Position numbers and translations under genes: made by a program
Source: Pantoea sp. Ep11b
GTDB taxonomy: Bacteria > Pseudomonadota > Gammaproteobacteria > Enterobacterales > Enterobacteriaceae
Reading direction: 5' to 3'
Assembly (NCBI RefSeq): GCF_040783975.1
Contig: NZ_CP160631.1
Coordinates: 2,914,001-2,978,000 of the forward strand
Length of the DNA: 64,000 nt
Notes under the pieces: generated by a model
The model's database searches: none
Seen by the model: only the letters and a program-made list of their open reading frames with translations
What the model was told of the DNA's origin: nothing
Shown here: piece by piece, positions 16,998 to 26,923 of the stretch
Position numbering within the stretch: the first letter of the stretch is position 1
How the letters are laid out: each line of letters begins with the position of its first letter

Positions 16998-19391
16998 TCA
17001 GGTTGTGGATGGTGAGCGATAACTGATGGTGGCATGACTCTCCATTGACCAGTGCTCATCCAGAATGCGCAGCGGCCCTGCCAGCGTAATCGTCTGCTGA
17101 AGCACAATATTATCTGAGGCTTCACCAATCATTAAAATAAAGTCTCCCGGCTCTACCCTGCGCCTGCCCTGATTGTCCGTAAAGTTAAGCATATCTGCCG
17201 GAAGCGTAAAGCTGATTTCAGCAGACTGCGCCGGGGCCAGCCGAATACGCTGAAACGCTTTTAACTCTTTAACCGGGCGCACCAGTGAAGCCTGTATATC
17301 GCGGACATAGACCTGAATGACGGTGTCGGCCTCCCGCTCTCCGCTATTTTCCACCGTCACGGTAAAGGTCACCGCCTCATCCATAGTGAAAATCATCTTT
17401 GGTAAAGTGAGGGCCGAAAGTCTGAATAACGAGTAGCTCAGGCCGTAACCAAAGGCGTAGCGCGGTGGAAAATGAAAGGCGACCGGGGTGCCGCTGCTCT
17501 TCATTTTATGATTATAAAAATAGGGCATCGCCCCCACGTTTCCCGGCACTGAGACGACCAGTCTGCCACCGGGACTCTGCCTGCCCGTCAGAATGTCTGC
17601 AATGGCGCAGGCCCCCTCCTGCCCGGCCTGCCACGCCATCAGAAATCCCGCCAGCCGATCTTCAAGCCCCTGCAGGCTGTAGGGGCGGCCGCTGGTCATA
17701 ACCACGATAGTCGGAACGCCCGTCTCCACCACCGCCTCTAGCAATTTCTGCTGTACGCCAGGCAGGTTCAGGGTATCGCTGTCCGATCCCTCGCCTACCG
17801 TGCCACTCTGGAACAGCCCGGCCAGATCGCCCACAAAGCAGATCGCCAGCGTCGACTCTTGCGCAGCCTGAACCGCGTCGGCGATCAGCGATTCATCGCG
17901 CGACACCGGTGAGACGGCCAGCGGCCTGCCGACATCCCCCGGAAACACCGGGGTTCCTGCGGCACGCTCCGTCAGAATATGGCACCCTTTCCGATACGTG
18001 ATCCGGCACTCTGGCAGCGCCTGCTGCAGAGCAGTTAATGGCGTGGTGACCTGGCTGGTATTCGCCTCGGTATCATTCAGAATCAGGTGCACGGGAAAAC
18101 TGTATCCCGATAACAGCGCCAGTGGGTCATCCGCCGTCGGGCCGATGACCGCGACCGACTCCAGTGCTGACGCCCGCAGCGGTAAGGTGCCGTCATTCTC
18201 CAGCAGGATCATGGATTCCAGTGCCACCTGCCGGGCAACCTGACGCGCCCGCACCGACTGAAAATCGGGCCGGGCATCCGGGATAAAGGGATTGTCGAAA
18301 AGTCCCGTTCTGAATTTCTCCGTCAGGATTCTGGCGACGATCTGATCGATTTTCTCCTCCGCGATCAGCCCCCGTGCCAGCGCCTCTGTCAGGGCCGCCG
18401 CGCAGTCATCTTTCGGCAACTCCACATCGAGGCCGGCGTTAAAGGCACTGGCAGCTGATTCGGCGCGATCGGCAGTGACGCCATGATGCTGATGCAGCAG
18501 GCTGACGCCGCCATAATCGGCTACGATCAGCCCGTCGAATCCCCAGCGGTTGCGTAATATTTCGGTCAGCAGGAAGGCATCGTTATGGCAGGGCTGATTA
18601 TCGATATCATGGTAAGCGGGCATCACCGATCCCGCATTCGCCAGCTTAACCGCCATCTCAAAAGGCAGCAGAAAGATATCATTAAGTTCTTTGAACCCCA
18701 GATGAACCGGTGCGTGGTTACGTGCCCCCTCGCTGAACGAGTGCGCCGCATAGTGTTTCAGCGTCGCCAGCAGATCACGTTGCTCTCCCTGCAGCCCCCT
18801 CACATATTCTGTCGCCATAATCCCGACCAGATAGGGATCTTCGCCAAACGTCTCTTCTGTACGGCCCCAGCGCAAATCGCGCGACACATCAAGAACCGGC
18901 GCCAGCGCCTGACGACAGCCAATGCTGCGTGCCTCTCTGCCAATACAGTCCGCCATCGCCTTTATCAGCCCGGGATGCCAGGTGGAGGCCATATTCAGCG
19001 ATGACGGAAACAGGGTCGCCCCCATACACATCAATCCTGTCAGACACTCCTCATGAAACATCGCCGGAATACCGAAACGGCCTGCTGCCATAATGCGTTT
19101 TTGCAGCGCATTAAACAGAGCAATCCCGGTTTCAGCATTCAGCATCCCGGAACCAAAGGGCCGCGTAATCTGCCCCACCCCCAGCGCCATCTTCTGTTCA
19201 AACGATGCCTGCGCGTCCCGGTGGCTGAACTGGTCACTGGCATCCTGCCGTTCGGTGACCGCTCCCTCATCTGAAACCATCAGCCAGTAACCATGCATCT
19301 GCGCGATTTTCTCGTCCAGTGTCATCTGGCTGAGCAGATAGCGGGCACGCGCCTCCGCAGGCAATGAGGGATCCTGATAATGACGATCCAT
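16998..19391 (-). CDS. Glycoside hydrolase family 3, probable beta-xylosidase/beta-glucosidase
   Basis: A 797-residue enzyme without a signal peptide, so cytoplasmic. The (beta/alpha)8 domain contains DLRWGRTEETFGEDPYL and LKHYAAHS, which shape the -1 subsite, and the nucleophile Asp292 in GLIVADYGGV. A beta-sandwich domain (about residues 390-610) and a C-terminal fibronectin-like domain (about 670-780) complete the usual GH3 layout. It hydrolyses non-reducing-end beta-linked sugars. Beside an alpha-glucuronidase and a XylR-type regulator, beta-1,4-xylosidase on xylo-oligosaccharides is most likely. Last gene of the operon; 24 bases separate it from the transporter gene. Confidence 0.87.
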   Translation of the reverse strand: MDRHYQDPSLPAEARARYLLSQMTLDEKIAQMHGYWLMVSDEGAVTERQDASDQFSHRDAQASFEQKMALGVGQITRPFGSGMLNAETGIALFNALQKRIMAAGRFGIPAMFHEECLTGLMCMGATLFPSSLNMASTWHPGLIKAMADCIGREARSIGCRQALAPVLDVSRDLRWGRTEETFGEDPYLVGIMATEYVRGLQGEQRDLLATLKHYAAHSFSEGARNHAPVHLGFKELNDIFLLPFEMAVKLANAGSVMPAYHDIDNQPCHNDAFLLTEILRNRWGFDGLIVADYGGVSLLHQHHGVTADRAESAASAFNAGLDVELPKDDCAAALTEALARGLIAEEKIDQIVARILTEKFRTGLFDNPFIPDARPDFQSVRARQVARQVALESMILLENDGTLPLRASALESVAVIGPTADDPLALLSGYSFPVHLILNDTEANTSQVTTPLTALQQALPECRITYRKGCHILTERAAGTPVFPGDVGRPLAVSPVSRDESLIADAVQAAQESTLAICFVGDLAGLFQSGTVGEGSDSDTLNLPGVQQKLLEAVVETGVPTIVVMTSGRPYSLQGLEDRLAGFLMAWQAGQEGACAIADILTGRQSPGGRLVVSVPGNVGAMPYFYNHKMKSSGTPVAFHFPPRYAFGYGLSYSLFRLSALTLPKMIFTMDEAVTFTVTVENSGEREADTVIQVYVRDIQASLVRPVKELKAFQRIRLAPAQSAEISFTLPADMLNFTDNQGRRRVEPGDFILMIGEASDNIVLQQTITLAGPLRILDEHWSMESHATISYRSPSTT

Positions 19392-19415
19392 GAATAACCT
19401 CTGTGTGATTGAAAC

Positions 19416-20978
19416 TTACCGATCCGACGTAGCTGGCTCTGCGCTGTTTGCGTCTTTCCTTTCGGACGGATCAGGGCTGGAGTGAGGATGCGCGCGGCTT
19501 TCACCCTGCCAGATATTTTCATATTTAATTCCGGTCAGGCTTTCAATTACAGCGCGTGTCCCGGCAGGGCTGTTGGTGAGGTCGCCTTCTGTCTCTTTCA
19601 GGCGCGCCACTTCCTCAAGCAGGATCTGATGCGTGCGGCGATCTAACGCAAAGCGGGTAGAGACGAGAAACGCGAGAAGCAGTAACCCCAGCGTGCCCAG
19701 GCAGACAATACCCACAACCGTCTCTGTCGCTAAGGTTGTCTGCGTCGCAGCCCCTGAGACAAAGCCGTTCATTTCGAGAAGTGCGCCCACAATCAATGCG
19801 GATGCCCCCAGGGTGCTTTTTCTCGCAAAGGTCATCATGCCGGCAAAAATGCCTTCACGACGTCTTCGCGTGATCACTTCATCCACGTCGGGAATAAACG
19901 GATAGATATTCCAGGTCAGGTAGACATAGCCACCCTTAAATAACTGGTAGATAAAGGCGATGCCATAGAGCGCCGGAATCATCCAGGCAGGCTGATAAAA
20001 ATAGAAAGCGGTAAATGCCAGCATGCATAGCATCACCATCAGATAACAGAGCTGCAGTAATCTGGCGGGTTTATAGCGGATAAAAGCCCAGGCAAAAAGC
20101 GCCGTTCCCCAGCCGAAGCAGAAGATCCCTACTGACATCAGGTTCGCAGCCAGGGTCGCATCCTGATGAAGGGCAAAGATGATGAAAAAAGCAAAGACGG
20201 AACTCAGCAGATCCAGTGCGGTAAAGGAGAGAAGATACATCAGCAGAAGCTGTCTGAAGGCTTTGACCTTCAGGCTTGTGAGCATCTCTCTGATAACCGA
20301 TGAAACGACTTTCCTTCCGGATCTGCACGGTTCCGGACGCCGTGCGTCAGCCGCGTCGTCGCGCTCCCAGGTTGTCAGATAGGTAATTATCACCGCAATC
20401 ATCGTGAGCACCGTAAAGATGACACCATTAATCAGGAACGCCTGCGCAGATTGATTGCCTGATAATTTAAACAGCTGCCCCGGAATAAAGGTAGCCAGTG
20501 AGGCGGCCAGTCCGGCAAAAATAATCCTTGAAGCTGAGAGCCGGGTTCGCTCTTTATAGTCGCTGGTCATCTCCGAGGCGATCGCTTCATAGGGAATAAT
20601 GATCATGGCCGCAACCACTTCCATTAACAGATAGGTGGCGAGGTAATAAAAATAGTGCATCCCCTCCACCCACATCAGACTGAAGATAATCAGCAGCGGG
20701 CAGCAGAGTAATAAAAAAGATCGGCGACGGCCAAATCGCCGTCCGATACGGGTATTGCCGATATTATCCGTCAAATAGCCAACCAGCGGACTGATAATCG
20801 TATCCAGGATTCGGGCAATAAAGAGGATTGAACCGGCTTGCATCGGGCTTAAGCCGCAATAGGTGACATAGAAAAACATCAGCCAGGCACCCATTACGGC
20901 AAAAGCGCCACTGCCGAGTATATCGGTGACACCATAACCCATATAATTTTTTAAGGTTATCTTACGAGGTTCTTTCAT
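19416..20978 (-). CDS. GPH-family sugar:cation symporter (probable oligosaccharide/glycoside importer)
   Basis: A 520-residue membrane protein of the glycoside-pentoside-hexuronide family (MelB, XynT and YicJ relatives) with about 12 helices. Helix 1 carries GYGVTDILGSGAF, and the loop motif PLVGYLTDNIGNTRIGRRFGRRRSFLL is family-typical. It has an extended, charged C-terminal tail of about 80 residues beyond the last helix, longer than MelB. The ATG at 20978 has GGAG 6 bases upstream; the earlier ATG does not. It lies between the GH3 and GH67 genes and probably imports aldouronates or xylo-oligosaccharides intact. Confidence 0.86.
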   Translation of the reverse strand: MKEPRKITLKNYMGYGVTDILGSGAFAVMGAWLMFFYVTYCGLSPMQAGSILFIARILDTIISPLVGYLTDNIGNTRIGRRFGRRRSFLLLCCPLLIIFSLMWVEGMHYFYYLATYLLMEVVAAMIIIPYEAIASEMTSDYKERTRLSASRIIFAGLAASLATFIPGQLFKLSGNQSAQAFLINGVIFTVLTMIAVIITYLTTWERDDAADARRPEPCRSGRKVVSSVIREMLTSLKVKAFRQLLLMYLLSFTALDLLSSVFAFFIIFALHQDATLAANLMSVGIFCFGWGTALFAWAFIRYKPARLLQLCYLMVMLCMLAFTAFYFYQPAWMIPALYGIAFIYQLFKGGYVYLTWNIYPFIPDVDEVITRRRREGIFAGMMTFARKSTLGASALIVGALLEMNGFVSGAATQTTLATETVVGIVCLGTLGLLLLAFLVSTRFALDRRTHQILLEEVARLKETEGDLTNSPAGTRAVIESLTGIKYENIWQGESRAHPHSSPDPSERKDANSAEPATSDR

Positions 20979-21028
20979 AATCAGCTCCATGCAGTAGGGT
21001 GGGCACGATTGCCCACCGTCCTCAAACG

Positions 21029-23017
21029 TTATTTATATATTTTCCGTCCCTTGTTATCGTCAATTCCCGACTTGCGGTAAAAATAGGTATTAATTCTGTC
21101 ACGCCATTCGCTGGCATTCTTTTTCTGTTTCTGAAGACGCTCAGCGACGTGCTCATGAATATCAGAGGGCATTAAACCCGCCAGCGTTTGCCAGCGATGA
21201 ATAAACTCGTCTACGGCCTCAACGCCAGAAAAATGGGTGTCGTAAATATGCTGAATGACGCTGTTACCATTTTTCAGACGGTGGTCGTAACGCAGAAAAT
21301 GGAAAAAGAGGATTAATTCATCAGGGCAACGCTGCAGATCGTTATAAAGCTGGCAATTTTCTGGCGCATATAACGAGACATAGCCCGTGCCGCTTTCGAG
21401 CGTGCGATCCACGCCCAGGCCATTGCGATCGGCATAGTGATGCGTTCCCCATACGTCATATTCATAGCCGTCAATGTTTGGTCCGTAATGATGATGGGGA
21501 TTGACCATCCAGCCCACGCCCAGCGGCGCGGTGTAATCTTCGTAGATCTGACCGCTGGACAGCAGCATCTCACTGACCGTGCGGGTCACCTCTGCATCTG
21601 TCCCGAAGGTTAACTGGCTCCACTCCCTGGCGAGCCCCTCAGCTTCGATAGCTGGATCCCAGAGAAGCCGGCCATAGCCATAGAGATTGGCCTGCGCCAG
21701 CAGATGTCCGGTCCAGAAGCGGTCGTCGCCGGTATTAGCGACCGCAGTTACACCGGCATGTGGCATTCCGTTTGCCCGCCCGCAGACCAGATCTTCGATG
21801 GTGGAGGGGCCGGATGAGAGTCGGGTATCAAACGCCAGAATCGTCTTCCACTGCGGCACCAGCCAGAACAGGTCGATCTGCTGCCCGGTATACTCCTGGG
21901 TGATTTGCAGTTCGAGCACCTGATTGGTGGCAGGCATTGCCCCCAGCAGCGGCGAAACCGGTTCACGCACCTGAAAATCCATCGGGCCGTTTTTGATCTG
22001 CAGAATCACGTTTTCACGGAACTGACCATCCAGCGGCGCGAAATGTTCACAGGCGGCGCGCGCCCGGTCGGTCTGACGATCGCGCCAGTCCTGCTGGCAG
22101 TTGTAGACAAAGCAGCGCCAGAAAACCAGTCCGCCGTGGGGAGCCAGCGCCTCGCCGAGCATGTTGGCCCCGTCCGCATGGGTTCGGTGATAGGTAAAGG
22201 GGCCGGGACGATGCTCTGAGTCCGCTTTCACCACCACGCCACCGAAATCGGGAATGTCGCGATAAAGCGCATCAAAACAGTGACGCCACCAGGCTTTGAC
22301 CTGCGCATCGAGTGGATCGGCTGTCGTTAAATCCCCCAGCTCTATCGGACTGGCGTAATTCACGGATAAAAAGAGCTGAATCCCCCATCCGCGAAAAAGG
22401 TCACACAGCTCAATCAGCGCCTGCCGGTATTCCTGCGTAATCAGCCGTGTCTCTACCTGATGAACGTTGACGTTATTGATGGTCAGCGCATTGATGCCCG
22501 CGCTGGCCAGCAGGCGCGCATAGCGGCCTGTTTTCTCATGATCGCCCGTGAATCTGTTATCAGCAAAGAACAGTGACCGGCCAGCATAGCCGCGCTCGAT
22601 GGTGCCATCCATGTTATCCCAGTGATTCAGCATCCGGATAGTGATGGCGGGAGAGTCGGAGATGTACGTGCCGCAGGAAAAATCGTTCAGCCGGAGACGT
22701 TTTAACAGCTCAAACCAGCCATAGAGTAATCCGGTCATCTCACTGGCCGAGACTTCAATAACCTGTTCATCGTGACGCAGAGTAAAACTTCCGGCCCTGC
22801 GCCCATCGCCGTCTAAGCTGAAAATGAATCTTTTACCCTTTTCTGCCATCGTCGGTGAAAAAGAGAGAAACTCTTTTTTCAGATTGTCGAGCACAGGTGA
22901 CGCTATATCCGGGAAAAGGATAGCGTTAATATATAGCGCGTTGTCGTTGAATAACGATCTGATATTCTCCCGTTCGACTAACCAGCAGAAAGAGTCATTT
23001 TCTTTTACCTGTTCCAT
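21029..23017 (-). CDS. aguA: Alpha-glucuronidase, glycoside hydrolase family 67
   Basis: A 662-residue GH67 enzyme that removes (4-O-methyl)-D-glucuronic acid from the non-reducing xylose of aldouronic acids. Catalytic residues are seen in family context: acid Glu268 in [20 protein letters not shown], and bases Asp330 (PLDGQF) and Glu352 (VREPVSPLL), with the conserved [13 protein letters not shown] between them. There is no signal peptide, so it acts in the cytoplasm on imported oligosaccharides. First gene of a three-gene operon with the GPH symporter and GH3 enzyme; a CRP-type promoter precedes it. The symbol follows common use for GH67 genes. Confidence 0.93.
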   Translation of the reverse strand: MEQVKENDSFCWLVERENIRSLFNDNALYINAILFPDIASPVLDNLKKEFLSFSPTMAEKGKRFIFSLDGDGRRAGSFTLRHDEQVIEVSASEMTGLLYGWFELLKRLRLNDFSCGTYISDSPAITIRMLNHWDNMDGTIERGYAGRSLFFADNRFTGDHEKTGRYARLLASAGINALTINNVNVHQVETRLITQEYRQALIELCDLFRGWGIQLFLSVNYASPIELGDLTTADPLDAQVKAWWRHCFDALYRDIPDFGGVVVKADSEHRPGPFTYHRTHADGANMLGEALAPHGGLVFWRCFVYNCQQDWRDRQTDRARAACEHFAPLDGQFRENVILQIKNGPMDFQVREPVSPLLGAMPATNQVLELQITQEYTGQQIDLFWLVPQWKTILAFDTRLSSGPSTIEDLVCGRANGMPHAGVTAVANTGDDRFWTGHLLAQANLYGYGRLLWDPAIEAEGLAREWSQLTFGTDAEVTRTVSEMLLSSGQIYEDYTAPLGVGWMVNPHHHYGPNIDGYEYDVWGTHHYADRNGLGVDRTLESGTGYVSLYAPENCQLYNDLQRCPDELILFFHFLRYDHRLKNGNSVIQHIYDTHFSGVEAVDEFIHRWQTLAGLMPSDIHEHVAERLQKQKKNASEWRDRINTYFYRKSGIDDNKGRKIYK

Positions 23018-23085
23018 TAATTTTTACCTCAGACTTTCCATGTCTGATTTATGCAGCACCGCCTCTGTTTGCCGCAATTACTTTT

Positions 23086-23131
23086 TTTAAAACTCCCGTT
23101 CCGTTTCTTAGCAACTGTGAATCAGATCACC
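23086..23131 (-). promoter_or_regulatory. Predicted CRP-dependent promoter of the alpha-glucuronidase operon
   Basis: A near-perfect CRP site TGTGA-ATCAGA-TCACC lies at 23116-23131. On the minus strand it runs into a -35-like TTGCTA (23109-23114), a 17-base spacer and a -10-like TTTAAA (23086-23091). The site centre would be near -44, close to class II geometry. The 12-mer TAGCAACTGTGA (23109-23120) is shared with the porin promoter. Confidence 0.6.
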
Positions 23132-23521
23132 TGAATAAAGAGATATTATGGCGGTAATGTCACCCGGGCACGCAAACAGAGACTCAAGGTTGCGAGTAAT
23201 AAAACGGAAAGCGTGACAGGTCATGATCGGTCGCCTTTGCACGCCTCCTGCTGCAATTCAGCATGGCGTCAGGCTGAGAAAACCGGGTTGCATCGCCTCT
23301 TTACTATGATCCTGATCAACACCGCGTGGTGCAAAAAGAGGCCTAATGCTGCGGGCCAGTGAAATACCTCTTTAGAGGTATCACCCGTAAAGTCATTTCC
23401 AGAACGCCTTTTTGTTGCAGTGGCCGCGATGGCTGTCGGTAAATATCGGGCTTCACATTAAGTTTTACGCACCCGGCCAGGTTATTTCAGAAACTGAACT
23501 TCATACTATTCAGGACGTATG
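23132..23521. other. Long non-coding stretch between the aguA promoter and a possible small ORF
   Basis: No recognisable gene on either strand. It contains the FNR/NarL-type sites listed separately and would serve as the leader of the possible ORF at 23522 if a rightward transcript starts near 23354. Confidence 0.5.
23295..23381. promoter_or_regulatory. FNR-like box and NarL/NarP 7-2-7 site in a gene-poor region
   Basis: ATGATCCTGATCAA (23306-23319) differs from the FNR consensus at one base. TACCTCT-TT-AGAGGTA (23365-23380) is an exact NarL/NarP 7-2-7 inverted pair of consensus heptamers. GCCTCTTT (23295-23302) and AAAGAGGC (23335-23342) form a further inverted repeat around the FNR-like box. 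A -10-like CCTAAT lies at 23342-23347, the spacing expected if FNR acted at -41.5 on rightward transcription. Regulation itself is inference. Confidence 0.5.
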
Positions 23522-23719
23522 ATGCGATTTTCAGCGATTATTCCACACTGTCATCGATGGCAGAATATTATTATCGAGCGGCGCGGTGCTATCGCTCCCA
23601 ATGGCAGATATTATCTCTCCACCTCTCTTTCCGCCTGGTGTTCAGGCTGCGGTGAAACTATCCATCGTATCTATTATCGTGATATCAGCGATCGCCAGGC
23701 GCGACGCTGGCTGGGATGA
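23522..23719 (+). CDS. Possible small protein of unknown function (65 residues)
   Basis: I do not recognise this ORF. AGGA lies 6 bases before ATG 23522; another in-frame ATG stands directly before it. The predicted protein has an early Cys-His (PHCHRW), a CSGCGE motif near residue 40 and several aromatic residues, which might suggest metal binding. There is no membrane segment. The case for it is the start context plus the FNR/NarL-type sites about 150-200 bases upstream; against it are its size and ordinary composition. It could be a decayed remnant or chance. Confidence 0.33.
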   Translation: MRFSAIIPHCHRWQNIIIERRGAIAPNGRYYLSTSLSAWCSGCGETIHRIYYRDISDRQARRWLG

Positions 23720-23975
23720 AATGGGTCAGACAGAACAACATCACGTCGCTGGCGGTCAGGTTTCGCTGTCAATGCTGCCGGGGCGTCCGGCGGGGCGCGC
23801 TTTTCAATTGATATGCTTATTACCCCGGAAGATGACAACGCCTGACTCTGCGTAATGATACAAACGGGTCAGTCTGCGCTTTTTGCGCAGAGATGCCTGC
23901 AAGCGCTTAACAGTGCGCGTCGCACACCGGCAAAGCGATACAAAGAGGCCGTCATACAGCGTGACGCTTACGGGC
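23720..23975. other. Non-coding region before the ahpF terminator
   Basis: Nothing recognisable as a gene. One hairpin, TCTGCGC (23873-23879) with GCGCAGA (23885-23891) around five T residues, has no T tract after it. Short open frames here lack credible starts. Confidence 0.45.
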
Positions 23976-24013
23976 AAAAAAAAAGCCTCCCGGTCGCGAT
24001 GACGGGAGGCTTT
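23976..24013 (-). terminator. Terminator of ahpCF
   Basis: On the minus strand a GCCTCCCG / CGGGAGGC stem with a 10-base loop is followed by a run of nine T residues. It lies just downstream of the ahpF stop. Confidence 0.92.
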
Positions 24014-24027
24014 CAGTCTGCGGCAGA

Positions 24028-25596
24028 TTACTCTGCCGACTGGGTCCGAATCAGATAGTCAAACGCACTCAGCGAGGCTTTTGCACCTTCACCGCTGGCG
24101 ATAATAATCTGCTTGTACGGTACGGTGGTGCAGTCACCTGCCGCGAATACGCCTTTCAGGCTGGTTTCGCATTTAGCATCGATGATGATCTCACCCATCT
24201 TATTGCGCTCAACCGCCCCTTCCAGCCACGGGGTATTCGGCAGCAGACCAATCTGGACGAAGATACCGGAGAGCGCCAGCTCACGGGTTGTCTGCGTGGT
24301 GCGGTCAATGTAGTTCAGACCGGTAACTTTGCTGCCGTCACCTTTGACTTCGGTGGTCTGTGCATTCAGGATCACATCGACGTTTTTCAGGCTGCGCAGT
24401 TTATCCTGCAGCACTTTGTCGGCGCGCATCTCACCGGCAAACTCCAGCAGCGTAACGTGTTCGACGATGCCCGCCAGGTCGATAGCCGCTTCCACACCGG
24501 AGTTACCGCCACCGATAACTGCCGTGCGCTTGCCTTTGAACAGCGGGCCATCGCAGTGCGGGCAGTAGGTCACGCCTTTGGTGCGGTACTCTTCTTCGCC
24601 CGGCACGCCCATGTTACGCCAGCGTGCGCCTGTCGCCAGGATGATGCTGCGCGATTTCAGCACGGCACCTGATGCCGTTTCGATGGCGTGCATGCCGCCC
24701 TCTTTCACGGCCGGGATCAGCTTAATCGCGCTCTGGCTCTCAATCACATCGACGTTGTAATCATCAACGTGAGCGCGCAGTGAACCCGCCAGTTTTGCCC
24801 CTTCAGTTTTCGGCACGGAGATATAGTTTTCGATATCGACCGTGTCCAGCACCTGGCCGCCGAAGCGTTCGCCCAGCAGGCCGGTACGGATCCCTTTACG
24901 TGCCGAGTAGATAGCAGCAGCAGCGCCCGCCGGGCCGCTGCCGACAATCAGCACGTCATAAGCGTCACGCTTGTTCAGTTCGTCGGCCGCACGTTTGTCA
25001 GCATTGGTATCGACTTTGCTGACAATCTCCGCCAGGCTCATACGGCCCTGGCCAAACTCTTTGCCGTTGAGGAAAACAGCTGGCACGCCCATAACGTTTC
25101 GTTCCTGAATCTCGTTCTGGAACAGGCCACCGTCGATCGCGGTGTGGCTGATGCGCGGGTTAATCACCGCCATCAGGTTCAGCGCCTGAACGACGTCAGG
25201 GCAGTTATGGCATGAGAGCGAATAGTAGGTTTCGAAGTGGAAGTCACTGTCCAGCGCTGCGATCTGATCCAGCAGGCTCTGTGCTTCTTTCGACGGATGC
25301 CCACCGGTCTGTAACAGGGCCAGCACCAGTGAGGTAAATTCGTGACCCAGTGGCGAACCGGCAAAACGCGGGCCACTGTTCGAACCTGGGTTCGTGATCA
25401 GGAAAGAGGGCTTGCGCACCTGACGATCGTTCTCTTCGCGGAAGCTGACTTTGTCAGACAGTTCAGCGATATCAACCAACAGTTCACGGATCTCGGTTGA
25501 TTTTGCGCCCTCATCCAGGGTGGCAATCAACTCAACAGGTTTTGTTAATTTCTCAAGGTAAGCCCTGAGCTGTGTTTTCAGATTAGTGTCGAGCAT
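24028..25596 (-). CDS. ahpF: AhpF, alkyl hydroperoxide reductase flavoprotein subunit
   Basis: A 522-residue NADH-dependent disulfide reductase that regenerates AhpC. The N-terminal tandem thioredoxin-fold domain has redox Cys129-Cys132 (SCHNCPD). The C-terminal thioredoxin-reductase-like part has the FAD motif [12 protein letters not shown], the second redox pair in TYCPHCDGP (about 345-348), the NADH motif [13 protein letters not shown] and the closing FAD motif GVFAAGDCT. Length equals the E. coli protein. It follows ahpC by about 70 bases on the same strand and ends at a strong terminator. Confidence 0.97.
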   Translation of the reverse strand: MLDTNLKTQLRAYLEKLTKPVELIATLDEGAKSTEIRELLVDIAELSDKVSFREENDRQVRKPSFLITNPGSNSGPRFAGSPLGHEFTSLVLALLQTGGHPSKEAQSLLDQIAALDSDFHFETYYSLSCHNCPDVVQALNLMAVINPRISHTAIDGGLFQNEIQERNVMGVPAVFLNGKEFGQGRMSLAEIVSKVDTNADKRAADELNKRDAYDVLIVGSGPAGAAAAIYSARKGIRTGLLGERFGGQVLDTVDIENYISVPKTEGAKLAGSLRAHVDDYNVDVIESQSAIKLIPAVKEGGMHAIETASGAVLKSRSIILATGARWRNMGVPGEEEYRTKGVTYCPHCDGPLFKGKRTAVIGGGNSGVEAAIDLAGIVEHVTLLEFAGEMRADKVLQDKLRSLKNVDVILNAQTTEVKGDGSKVTGLNYIDRTTQTTRELALSGIFVQIGLLPNTPWLEGAVERNKMGEIIIDAKCETSLKGVFAAGDCTTVPYKQIIIASGEGAKASLSAFDYLIRTQSAE

Positions 25597-25667
25597 AGTG
25601 ATATCCTGGTCAAAAAATCGGGTGCCGCAGCACCCGATTGGAGAATGGTCGAAAGGCCGAAGCGGAA

Positions 25668-26231
25668 TTAGATTTTACCAACCAGGTCCAGAGATGGCGC
25701 CAGGGTAGCATCACCTTCTTTCCATTTTGCCGGGCATACTTCACCTGGGTGTGAAGCCACGTACTGAGCCGCTTTCACTTTACGCAGCAGGTCAGAGGCG
25801 TCACGGCCAATGCCTTCAGCGGTGATTTCGATAGCCTGGATAACGCCTTCCGGGTCAACGATGAACGTACCACGGTCAGCCAGACCTTCGTCTTCACGCA
25901 TGATTTCGAAGTTACGGGTAAGCGCGCCAGTCGGGTCACCGATCATCGCATATTTAATTTTTGCGATGGTGTCAGAAGAACCGTGCCAGGCTTTGTGGGT
26001 AAAGTGGGTATCAGTCGAAACGGAGTAGATATCTACGCCCAGTTTCTGGAACTCTTCGTAGTGATCAGCCACGTCGCCCAGTTCGGTCGGGCAGACGAAG
26101 GTGAAGTCAGCTGGATAGAAGAAGAACACACTCCATTTACCTTCAACGTCTTTCTCGGTTACGTCGATGAATTCGCCGTTTTTAAATGCTGCGTTTTTGA
26201 ACGGCTTGATTTTGGTATTGATAATAGACAT
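25668..26231 (-). CDS. ahpC: AhpC, alkyl hydroperoxide reductase peroxiredoxin
   Basis: A 187-residue typical 2-Cys peroxiredoxin that reduces hydrogen peroxide, organic peroxides and peroxynitrite. Peroxidatic Cys47 lies in FTFVCPTE and the resolving Cys near residue 166 in PGEVCPAKW. The decamer-forming family fold and length match E. coli AhpC. First gene of ahpCF; GGAGG precedes the ATG closely. The upstream region is a plausible OxyR target because it carries spaced GATAG/GATAA-like repeats (26300-26330), but I cannot define the operator confidently. Confidence 0.97.
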   Translation of the reverse strand: MSIINTKIKPFKNAAFKNGEFIDVTEKDVEGKWSVFFFYPADFTFVCPTELGDVADHYEEFQKLGVDIYSVSTDTHFTHKAWHGSSDTIAKIKYAMIGDPTGALTRNFEIMREDEGLADRGTFIVDPEGVIQAIEITAEGIGRDASDLLRKVKAAQYVASHPGEVCPAKWKEGDATLAPSLDLVGKI

Positions 26232-26467
26232 CTGGTGGCCTCCGTTAAAATATGTGATGCAGGTTACATAATTTCCGGGCCAACATCTAATATGCAGACG
26301 TTATCAATCTGATTAACGAAAGCTATCAAACGCTGAAAGCCTCATGCTCTCTGGCCCGGCAGGCAGTGTACAGCGATTTCCCTGACATGAAACCCGCTTT
26401 ATCCTCTGCAACCCTTTCCGCGAATCGCTGCTAATTTTGTAAGACCCGATGATAAAGGAGCTGACTT

Positions 26468-26923
26468 GTGGAGATTCGTCCGTTTACTGAAGCCGATCGT
26501 CCCTTTTTGCGTACGCTTTTCCTGGCGGCACGCCGGCATAACTGGCACTGGCTGGACGGCAGCGAGTGGCAACTGGAAGATTTCGATGAGGTAATCCTGG
26601 GGGAAACCGTGCTGGTCGCCGAAACGGACGGGCGGCGTACCGGCTTTGCCGGCCTGCTGGAGAACGATAATTTTCTGCACAGCCTCTATGTGGATCCTGA
26701 CTGGCAGGGGCGCGGCATCGGCAGCGCCCTGCTCAGGGCGGCCGAGGCGCATTTTACCTCCACCGGCGCGCTGAAGTGCCTGCTGAAGAACACCGCAGCG
26801 CAGGCTTTCTACCTGAAACATGGCTGGAAGAAGATTTCGCAGGGGGAAGGCGAGCACGGCGGCTATGTCTTAATGCACTACCCGCTGGCCTCGCACTCTG
26901 CCAGCGGGTCGGGTCGGACTTAG
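26468..26923 (+). CDS. GNAT family N-acetyltransferase
   Basis: A 151-residue acetyltransferase of unknown substrate. The acetyl-CoA loop is in LYVDPDWQGRGIGSALLRAA (residues about 77-96), followed by KNTAAQAFYLKHGWK, the usual end of the GNAT core. The start is GTG with AAGGAG 7 bases before it. It converges on mrp, whose stop lies within its last codons (overlap of 4 bases), leaving no room for a separate terminator. Relatives acetylate amino groups of small molecules or proteins; nothing nearby narrows that. Confidence 0.82.
   Translation: MEIRPFTEADRPFLRTLFLAARRHNWHWLDGSEWQLEDFDEVILGETVLVAETDGRRTGFAGLLENDNFLHSLYVDPDWQGRGIGSALLRAAEAHFTSTGALKCLLKNTAAQAFYLKHGWKKISQGEGEHGGYVLMHYPLASHSASGSGRT

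Noticed and set aside
23855..24058. 67-codon open frame reading toward ahpF
   Set aside because: It runs through the ahpF terminator hairpin and into the end of ahpF on the other strand; most likely chance.
26300..26340. OxyR operator upstream of ahpC
   Set aside because: ATAG/GATAA-like repeats are present but I could not fit the full ATAG-N7-CTAT pattern with confidence, so it is not listed as a feature.
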